Assembly: GCF_000993805.1 (NCBI RefSeq)
Contig: NZ_CP009961.1
Span: 924,714-988,713 of the forward strand
Origin: Thermofilum uzonense
GTDB lineage: Archaea; Thermoproteota; Thermoprotei; Thermofilales; Thermofilaceae
Reading direction: 5' to 3'
DNA length: 64,000 nt
The notes beneath the pieces were generated by a model, which saw only the letters and a program-made list of their open reading frames with translations, made no database searches and was not told where the DNA came from. The translations under genes were made by a program, and so were the position numbers. Position 1 is the stretch's first letter; every line of letters starts with the position of its first letter. Positions 59,146 to 64,000 of the stretch are shown here, piece by piece.

Positions 59146-60562
59146 TCAGCATCACCTTGCCTACTCCCTTCAAAACTTTGGTAGAGAATGGCGTCATGCG
59201 CGCTGCTTCGAGTTCCCGTATGGCCTCCTCTCTTTTCCTTAGAAGTTCGTCACGTGGTCCTAGAATATTGATTGCAGCAGAGTATCCGGCGATCCTCCCA
59301 GTGAGTATAGCTGTCGTCGCCTCCTCTATGCCGGACGCGTCGCCTGCAACGAATACTCCTGGAATACTTGTCTCCATATATTTGTTCCTATATGGAACAT
59401 AACCTCCAAGCTCACTTGTCCAAACCATTCTAGCACCCATTTCTGCTAGTAGCCTAGCTTCAGGCGTGAGACCCACGGCTAGGAGTAGAAGGTCAGCCTC
59501 AAAAGTCTTCTCGGTACCCGGTATTGGCTCAAATTTATCGTTGACCTGAGATACGATGACGCGCTCTACGCTATTCTTTCCCTCCGCTCTTATCACTGTG
59601 TGGCTAGTAAGTATAGGTATACCCCTCCTCCTGAGTTTGGCAGCGTGGACAAGCCAGCCCCCTATCTCTTTCATGACTTCAACGACGGCTGCAACCTCAA
59701 CACCTGCCTGTAGAAGCTGATACGCCACAATAAGCCCGACATTTCCGGCACCGACCACCACTGCCCTGTTTCCAGGCTTTACCCCGTACTCGTTCATCAG
59801 CGTCTGCGCCGCTCCTGCACCCATTACACCGGGAAGCGTGTTTCCCGGGAATGGCAGAAACCTCTCAACGGCGCCCGTTGATACGATAACAGTACGAGGC
59901 TTAACAAGAACGAGTCTATCTTGAGCCGCCACAGCGAAAAAGCCCTCCTTGAACCACCCTATCACCGGGGCTCTCGTATGTATTCTCACGCCGAGAGAGT
60001 TAGCATCCTGGATTAGCCTCCGAGCTATCTGGAAACCCCGCTGACCACCAAAAAGCTTGCCTGAGCCGAAGAATTTGTGTGTCTGCTTCACTAGTTGTCC
60101 ACCCGGCCTGAAGTGCCTCTCGAAAACATCTACCCTCAATCCTTCCCCTCTAGCAGCTATAGCCGCGGAAATACCGGCGGGCCCGCTCCCCACAACCATC
60201 ACGTCTGTCTCAATTATCTCTGCTTTTCCTTCTTCGGCTTCATGTGTGACCTTCGGGGGAAGTGGTTCTTCCTCGATCTCAACGATAAGCCCCTCAGAGA
60301 CAGGTTCCAGACACGTCCTAACACGGGGTCGTCCGTTTACCCGCGCCATGCAGCCCGAGCAATAGCCTATTTGGCAAAAAGGGCCTTGAGGGGGACCTCC
60401 CTTCTTTAAACTTTTTATACCGTTAGCCCATAGCGCAGCGAGTACGCTCTCGTTAGGGTATCCTTCAAGGATATTTCCGTTAAAGGTGAATTTTAGAGGG
60501 GGACCCCGGGTGAAATCTAGTATAGGATGTTCCCTGATTCGCACAGCTAGGATATCACTCAA
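59129..60562 (-). CDS. FAD/NAD(P)-linked oxidoreductase alpha subunit (PdhA-like)
   Basis: 477 residues. N-terminal [2Fe-2S] domain with CQIGYCSGCMARV and a later cysteine (RTCLEP); then FAD motif VVGSGPAGISAAIAARG, an NAD-type motif VVVGAGNVGLIVAYQL, and VFVAGDASGIEEATTAILTG near the end. Resembles the alpha subunit of dye-linked proline dehydrogenase and HcnB/SoxA-type proteins. TTG at 60,562 or leaderless GTG at 60,544 (27 bases from TTTTAAAAG) are both possible starts. Confidence 0.82.
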   Translation of the reverse strand: MSDILAVRIREHPILDFTRGPPLKFTFNGNILEGYPNESVLAALWANGIKSLKKGGPPQGPFCQIGYCSGCMARVNGRPRVRTCLEPVSEGLIVEIEEEPLPPKVTHEAEEGKAEIIETDVMVVGSGPAGISAAIAARGEGLRVDVFERHFRPGGQLVKQTHKFFGSGKLFGGQRGFQIARRLIQDANSLGVRIHTRAPVIGWFKEGFFAVAAQDRLVLVKPRTVIVSTGAVERFLPFPGNTLPGVMGAGAAQTLMNEYGVKPGNRAVVVGAGNVGLIVAYQLLQAGVEVAAVVEVMKEIGGWLVHAAKLRRRGIPILTSHTVIRAEGKNSVERVIVSQVNDKFEPIPGTEKTFEADLLLLAVGLTPEARLLAEMGARMVWTSELGGYVPYRNKYMETSIPGVFVAGDASGIEEATTAILTGRIAGYSAAINILGPRDELLRKREEAIRELEAARMTPFSTKVLKGVGKVMLSELQA

Positions 60563-60607
60563 TCTTTTAAAAAATTTTTCTGTAAAAAAAGATATATATG
60601 ATGTAGG

Positions 60608-60628
60608 GGATAAAATCTAGGATAAAAT
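60608..60628 (+). repeat. Direct repeat upstream of proline-dehydrogenase-type operon
   Basis: GGATAAAAT occurs twice, 12 bases apart (60,608 and 60,620), in the AT-rich divergent region between the pdhA-like gene and the MBL gene. The spacing of about one helical turn suggests a regulator site; it may instead be part of the AT-rich promoter. Confidence 0.3.
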
Positions 60629-60674
60629 TTAACTTTTGCATTTTCTTTTTAATTATGATTATTACTAATAATAG

Positions 60675-60683
60675 TTTATAAAT
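60675..60683 (+). promoter_or_regulatory. TATA box of flavodiiron-like MBL gene
   Basis: TTTATAAAT. The expected start of transcription, about 27 bases on, is near 60,706, beyond the ATG at 60,694, so it favours ATG 60,712 as the real start. Confidence 0.5.
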
Positions 60684-60711
60684 ACAGAGATATATGCAAA
60701 CATCTGAAACC

Positions 60712-61452
60712 ATGCTGACATTATATTCGAAGGATGCACACTCATTTACCGTTTTCAGAGAGTTAACACCACAAGGCTACGTCCAAGCAAACCAGATTGT
60801 TATAGCAGACTCAGGCGAAGGCCTCTTAGCTGATCCAAGCGGTAGGGTTATCTTTTCGAGGCTTTTAGCAGAAGTCTCAATCATAGTTCCAGCGCCTAAG
60901 ATAAAGTACCTTTTCTTTTCGCACCAGGATCCCGACGTAATCGGGGCTGCTTCAAGCTGGTATACGGCGTTACCTAACGCAAAGATAGTGCTCCCTGAGA
61001 TTTGGGCTCGCTTCGTGCCACACGTGTTTCCCCCAGAAGTATCGCCGGGTAACCGTTTTCTACTAGTCCCGGAGCAGGGTACAGAGCTAGAGCTCGGAAA
61101 TTGCAAGCTTAAAGTAATACCTGCGCATTTCCTGCACTCACCTGGGAACAACCAGATATACGATCCATGTTCAAAGATATTGTTCTCCGGAGATCTCTTC
61201 GCGTCGGTGTTTCCGGATCAGGTTGGTTACGACTTTGTCAAGGATTTTGATGGACACATCAAATACATGGAGCCTTTCCACAAGAGATACATGGCGGGAA
61301 ACAAAGCTATTCAGGCCTGGCTTAACAGAATAAAGGGTTTGGAGATCGAGACAATTGTGCCTCAACACGGAGCTATACTTAGCGGGAAAGATGTCGTTGA
61401 AAAAGCTCTAAAGTGGATCGAGAGCCTTAAGTGTGGAATTGATCTCCTTTAA
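60712..61452 (+). CDS. Flavodiiron-like MBL (ODP) protein without flavodoxin domain
   Basis: About 246 residues from ATG 60,712 (an in-frame ATG at 60,694 lies before the expected transcript start). Metal ligands match the diiron site of flavodiiron proteins: HQDPD (His, Asp, Asp), AHFLHSPGN (His), FSGDLFAS (Asp), VPQHGAI (His). The flavodoxin half of FprA/ROO is absent, as in stand-alone oxygen-binding diiron (ODP) proteins. May detoxify or sense oxygen. Confidence 0.85.
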   Translation: MLTLYSKDAHSFTVFRELTPQGYVQANQIVIADSGEGLLADPSGRVIFSRLLAEVSIIVPAPKIKYLFFSHQDPDVIGAASSWYTALPNAKIVLPEIWARFVPHVFPPEVSPGNRFLLVPEQGTELELGNCKLKVIPAHFLHSPGNNQIYDPCSKILFSGDLFASVFPDQVGYDFVKDFDGHIKYMEPFHKRYMAGNKAIQAWLNRIKGLEIETIVPQHGAILSGKDVVEKALKWIESLKCGIDLL

Positions 61453-61503
61453 TCTTGAAGGAAGCCTTATACAGATGCCAGGCTTTAGGTTAATTCGTAT
61501 TTC

Positions 61504-61836
61504 TCAGACGGAGGAAAGACCACCATGTTCACTCCATATTATGCTCAGATCGTGCCGCCTATCGAGAGTTCTGGGCATCAACATTTCCTCGTTCACGTAG
61601 AGCTGTAATTTTTTCGATAAGCGCACTTCCCGGATAAGCCCCACTCGTTCTAGGATCACAAGGTGTCCCGAGAGAGAGCCTATACTAACGCCTAGCTCAC
61701 GGGCTAGTTGTCTTACACTTAGGCCCGGGTTCTCGATAAGGCAGGATACTATTGCCCGCCTTAGAGGATGACTTAATGCTTCTCGGAGAGTTAGGACCTT
61801 GTCGGGCATACTGTTCATCCTCGGTAAGCTTAACAC
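61504..61836 (-). CDS. ArsR-type winged-helix regulator
   Basis: 110 residues. ALSHPLRRAIVSCLIENPGL, SVRQLARELGVSIGSLSGHL (helix-turn-helix) and LERVGLIREVRLSKKLQLY wing. Starts at ATG 61,836 or the internal ATGs near 61,818/61,809. Convergent with the MBL gene, which is only 51 bases away, and divergent from the start-less membrane protein frame. One cysteine in helix 2; no obvious metal-sensing motif. Confidence 0.8.
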   Translation of the reverse strand: MLSLPRMNSMPDKVLTLREALSHPLRRAIVSCLIENPGLSVRQLARELGVSIGSLSGHLVILERVGLIREVRLSKKLQLYVNEEMLMPRTLDRRHDLSIIWSEHGGLSSV

Positions 61837-62220
61837 GCAAGAATATGCAAGGCTACAAATAAATTCTCCGCATCGCTCATAGTCCTTGCAGGGATACTAT
61901 CTATAGGTTATATAGTCTATAACATATACTATAACTGGAGAAATAGGGCTACCTTCCCTGAGCGTACGCCGCTTTACCTCAAGATAATCGCTTATATGAC
62001 CATGAGAATGATAACTTCCCGAGAATACGAGGAGAAGAGATACATGTATACACCTGCCAACCCTCTAGACCCTTCATTTATCACGAAAACGGACCAGTCA
62101 ATGGAAACCCCCACGACGGAGAAGTTCTGGGCCGTGGTACTATTACCATATGTAACGCTGCTGGCAATAGCCTTCTTCACACATATTATTCCTCTAGGAG
62201 GCCTTCAATCCTGCTTTTGA
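61834..62220 (+). pseudogene. Two-helix membrane protein lacking a start codon
   Basis: Frame open from 61,834 (just after TAA) to TGA at 62,218-62,220. It encodes a protein-like sequence: helix ASLIVLAGILSIGYIVYNIY, then NWRNRATFPERTPLYLK, a charged EYEEKRYMYTP loop, and helix FWAVVLLPYVTLLAIAFFTH. No ATG, GTG or TTG occurs before the first helix; the first in-frame ATG is 61,996, after it. Either it starts at an unusual codon, or a frameshift near the A-rich 61,857-61,863 cut off ATG 61,845. Overlaps the next gene convergently. Confidence 0.55.
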
Positions 62221-62648
62221 GTTCTTCCAGCTCCCTGAGCATTGCATCCATGCTGTTGAGTGTCTTCCTGTATTCTGGGGGGATGCCCGCGTAGGCCCTG
62301 AGGGAGGCTATGCGTGTGCGTCGAATGCTTACCTCCTCGATCGCCTCGCTTAGGGCCTGGTACGCCCTCCCTGCATGGTCAACCTGAAAGGCCTGCATAG
62401 CCCTGGACTCCCCCCGGGTTAATGTTGAGGCCACCGGCGAGGGACAACGCCCGGCTGTAAGCCTCCAAGGCCTCCCTGTACTCCCTCTCGACCACCCTCG
62501 ACGCGTAGGCAGCCAGCCTCCCGGCGGCCTCGACGCTAGGAGGGTTGGAGACAGCCGTCCACAGGAGACTCTCAGCCTCCAGCCTAGCACCCTCCTCGCC
62601 CTCCACCGCAGAGACGAGAAGCATTACTAGAGCTGTGCAGGCAAGCAT
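62186..62648 (-). pseudogene. Secreted coiled-coil protein gene, frameshifted in G6 run
   Basis: Two frames make one protein of ~153 residues: ATG 62,648 gives a signal-peptide-like LACTALVMLLVSAVEGEEG and helical LLWTAVSNPPSVEAAGRLAA; the other frame gives MQAFQVDHAGRAYQALSEA, SIRRTRIASLRAYAGIPP and DAMLRELEELKSRIEGLLEE. The switch lies at GGGGGG (plus-strand C run 62,410-62,415); removing one G joins the frames exactly. A clear TATA element lies upstream. So either a pseudogene, a slippage site, or a base-call error. A truncated relative is at 27,276. Confidence 0.7.
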
Positions 62649-62695
62649 ACGCTAAAAAGCATTAAACAGGAACATTAAAAAGGTAAACAATTAGT

Positions 62696-62706
62696 CTTTT
62701 TATACC
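62696..62706 (-). promoter_or_regulatory. TATA box of frameshifted coiled-coil gene
   Basis: GGTATAAAAG on the minus strand, centred about 52 bases before the ATG at 62,648. A strong archaeal TATA match; predicted transcript start near 62,674. Confidence 0.5.
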
Positions 62707-62728
62707 TGAATAATAATAATATTAATCA

Positions 62729-63770
62729 CACAGGCCGCCGCAAGGCCCTCAACAATGGCCCTCAACCCCCGACGAGGGGGATGAGCGGGCACACGGCCTC
62801 GACGGCTACACAGTGCTTCCCCGAGAAAACTGGGGCACACACGCCCCTGCACTCTCGGGGAAAAGAAAGCAGGGCGAGGGGCAAAGCACAGCACGCATGC
62901 CCGGCGCAGCAAATACCATGGGCCGAAACCAGACCCCCTCAAAACATGAGCCTTTTTTTACCCTTCACTCCCGCCTTTAGTGGTGGCGCCCCCTTGTGAG
63001 GGGGTGGAGGGTCCTGTGAGGGCCTCGCCGGCCCCGTGGGCCGCCTGGCCCGAGGGGCGCCCACGGAGTAGCCCGAGGCGAAACGGGGGCGCCGGGAAAG
63101 GCTTGTGTTTTTGAGGGGGTCTGGCGGTCGCGGGGCGGGGCGAGGGGCGCGCGCCCGCTACCCCTCACCGGGGTGCCCCCGGCCATCATGGGGGTGTCCG
63201 CCTAGAGGATCGCCCCAAGAGCGGGCCGGCAGCCCGCCCCCAGGGCTCCGGCCACAGCCCCTGAAGCCCCCAAGGCGCGGCTAAGCCCACGCGGGGTTTG
63301 GAATGGGTGGAGGCGGGGGGTAAAGAGGGGGTAGTCACTGGGGGCGGCTCCCGGGTGGGCCGCGTGGGCGCCGAGACGCAGGGGGCGTCCAGGCATGACG
63401 GGGCAGTGATACAGGGGGGCTGCGCGCTGGGGCATGGCTCCCGGGTAACAACCCCACCCCTCAGGGGCCCGGGCCTACAGGCCTGCGCCCCTTCACTGGG
63501 GCCCCGGGCAACAGGAGCCCGGGCTACGCTGTGACGCGTGGACGCCGGCCATGGTCGGCGGCTCCACGCCGAGGAACCCGGGCCCCCGAGAGGGGTGAGT
63601 AAGGGATGGCAGCTGAAAAAGCGGAGAGGCCTGCAGTGGCCCCGCCCCTCCTGGGGGGTGGGGGCGGGGCTAAGGGCCGTAAATCCAGGAGAAAGAGGTG
63701 TCAGCGAGGGCGAGCGGCTCCCGCTCCTCCGGGGCCGGGGGCCGAGGGCGAAGGCCCGGTAACTTCGACT
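62729..63770 (+). other. GC-rich, hairpin-dense non-coding block
   Basis: About 1.04 kb with GC near 70-85% in the lines counted, unlike the rest of the window. No frame gives a credible protein on either strand. Perfect or near-perfect stems include CTCAaCCCCC/GGGGGaTGAG (62,761-62,785), CCCCGAGA/TCTCGGGG enclosing GGGGC/GCCCC (62,819-62,860), CCCCC/GGGGG (62,989-63,004), CCGTGGGC/GCCCACGG (63,034-63,066), GGGCGCGCGCCC (63,145-63,156), GCGGGC/GCCCGC (63,221-63,237), CGTGGA-CGCCG pairing (63,536-63,570) and GCCCCGCCCC/GGGGCGGGGC (about 63,638-63,671). A T7 run at 62,953-62,959 may end a shorter transcript. Confidence 0.6.
62953..62959 (+). terminator. Possible poly-T terminator inside GC-rich block
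   Basis: Seven T residues after GAGCC, the only T run in this GC-rich block. Archaeal transcription often stops at such runs, so a plus-strand RNA carrying the first hairpins (62,761-62,860) could end here. Confidence 0.3.
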
Positions 63771-64000
63771 ATGACGGGGTGTTCCCCTGAGGATGTAGAG
63801 GCCGTCCGGGCCGTCACCCTCAGGCTCCACCTCACCCCCGAACAGGAGCGGGAGCTCGAGGCCCTAGCCGACCTCTGCACGAAGATGTACAACCAGGCGA
63901 ATTATGAGCTGAGGCAGCTCTTCTTCGCCGGCAGGCTGACTAAGGCCGCGAACGAGGTGCTGAAAAGGTGGTACAACATCTACAGGCCCCGGCTAGGCAG
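63771..64000 (+). CDS. tnpB: IS605-family TnpB (OrfB), N-terminus only
   Basis: About 76 codons from ATG 63,771, cut by the window end. The sequence AVTLRLHLTPEQERELEAL is the typical TnpB N-terminal strand-helix, followed by MYNQANYELRQLFF, a well-known TnpB segment, and EVLKRWYNIYRPRLG. TnpB is an RNA-guided nuclease in IS200/IS605 elements. The RuvC catalytic part and the right end lie outside the window; no tnpA is seen here. Codons are very GC-rich, like the block before it. Confidence 0.85.
   Translation, partial: MTGCSPEDVEAVRAVTLRLHLTPEQERELEALADLCTKMYNQANYELRQLFFAGRLTKAANEVLKRWYNIYRPRLG

Noticed and set aside
60608-60628. GGATAAAAT direct repeats as a CRISPR or plasmid iteron array
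   Set aside because: Only two copies of nine AT-rich bases; noted as a possible regulator site only.
63186-63830. Long minus-strand open frame (214 codons) in the GC-rich block
   Set aside because: Sequence is proline/arginine/serine-rich without domain or helix pattern; open frames are expected by chance at this GC level, and it runs over the start of tnpB on the other strand.

Overview
The window looks like a piece of a hyperthermophilic crenarchaeal (Thermoproteota) chromosome, most likely from the Thermofilum lineage. The lineage name is inference from gene content, not from a marker-gene comparison. Support for an archaeon: PheS/PheT of archaeal type, a Taw1/TYW1 wybutosine enzyme, NucS, a TIP49/RuvBL homologue, Hjc, Lhr, a 2-oxoacid:ferredoxin oxidoreductase, AT-rich TATA-type promoters with many near-leaderless starts, and a tRNA-Tyr gene that appears to carry two introns. 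Coding is dense on both strands, with many 1-4 base gene overlaps.

Layout. 1-7,065: end of a membrane protein, a SplB-like radical SAM enzyme, an ATP-cone protein, then a minus-strand corrinoid methyl-transfer module (RACo-type activator, B12-binding corrinoid protein, UroD/MtaA-like methyltransferase) followed by an amidohydrolase-fold protein that has lost its metal ligands. 7,082-14,450: Dph6 and HIT proteins, an MNT-type nucleotidyltransferase-like protein, MTHFS-like, SurE, THEP1, iron ADH, a GT35 glucan phosphorylase and a roadblock protein. 14,490-22,436: HAD hydrolase, PheT-PheS, SufS, a divergent two-domain thymidylate synthase and an aldo/keto reductase. 22,453-26,766: an ECF-type vitamin/cofactor importer (two ATPases, EcfT, S-component) and an HTH-CBS regulator. 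26,767-27,548: a gene-poor stretch with relics. 27,968-28,124: tRNA-Tyr. 28,242-36,941: nicotinate phosphoribosyltransferase, DUF123 GIY-YIG protein, KorAB, a stand-alone Cas4-like nuclease facing NucS, HtpX, TYW1. 37,065-43,423: an MFS transporter fused to a DUF47/PhoU-like domain, a radical SAM activase overlapping feoAB, and AsnRS. 43,536-53,212: methyltransferase, MrfA-like helicase, a degenerate MBL protein, a site-2 protease, RuvBL, Hjc and Lhr. 53,209-61,836: YkgJ-type protein, two DUF131 proteins, M28 peptidase, DHH phosphoesterase, a four-gene dye-linked proline-dehydrogenase-type operon (order A-F-X-B), a flavodiiron-like MBL protein and an ArsR-type regulator.

The right end (about 62,186-64,000) is different. 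Two genes there look broken (one has no usable start codon, one has a one-base frameshift in a G6 run). After them comes about 1.05 kb of strikingly GC-rich DNA (roughly 70-85% in the lines counted, against about half elsewhere) with no credible protein but many perfect stem-loops, ending at the start of an IS605-family TnpB gene that runs off the window. This GC-rich, hairpin-dense block is the best candidate for something undescribed here: possibly a large structured RNA carried with a TnpB element.

Several proteins keep an enzyme fold but lose canonical catalytic residues (amidohydrolase at 2,003, nucleotidyltransferase at 8,301, MBL at 46,355), which makes them candidates for pseudoenzymes or changed chemistry.
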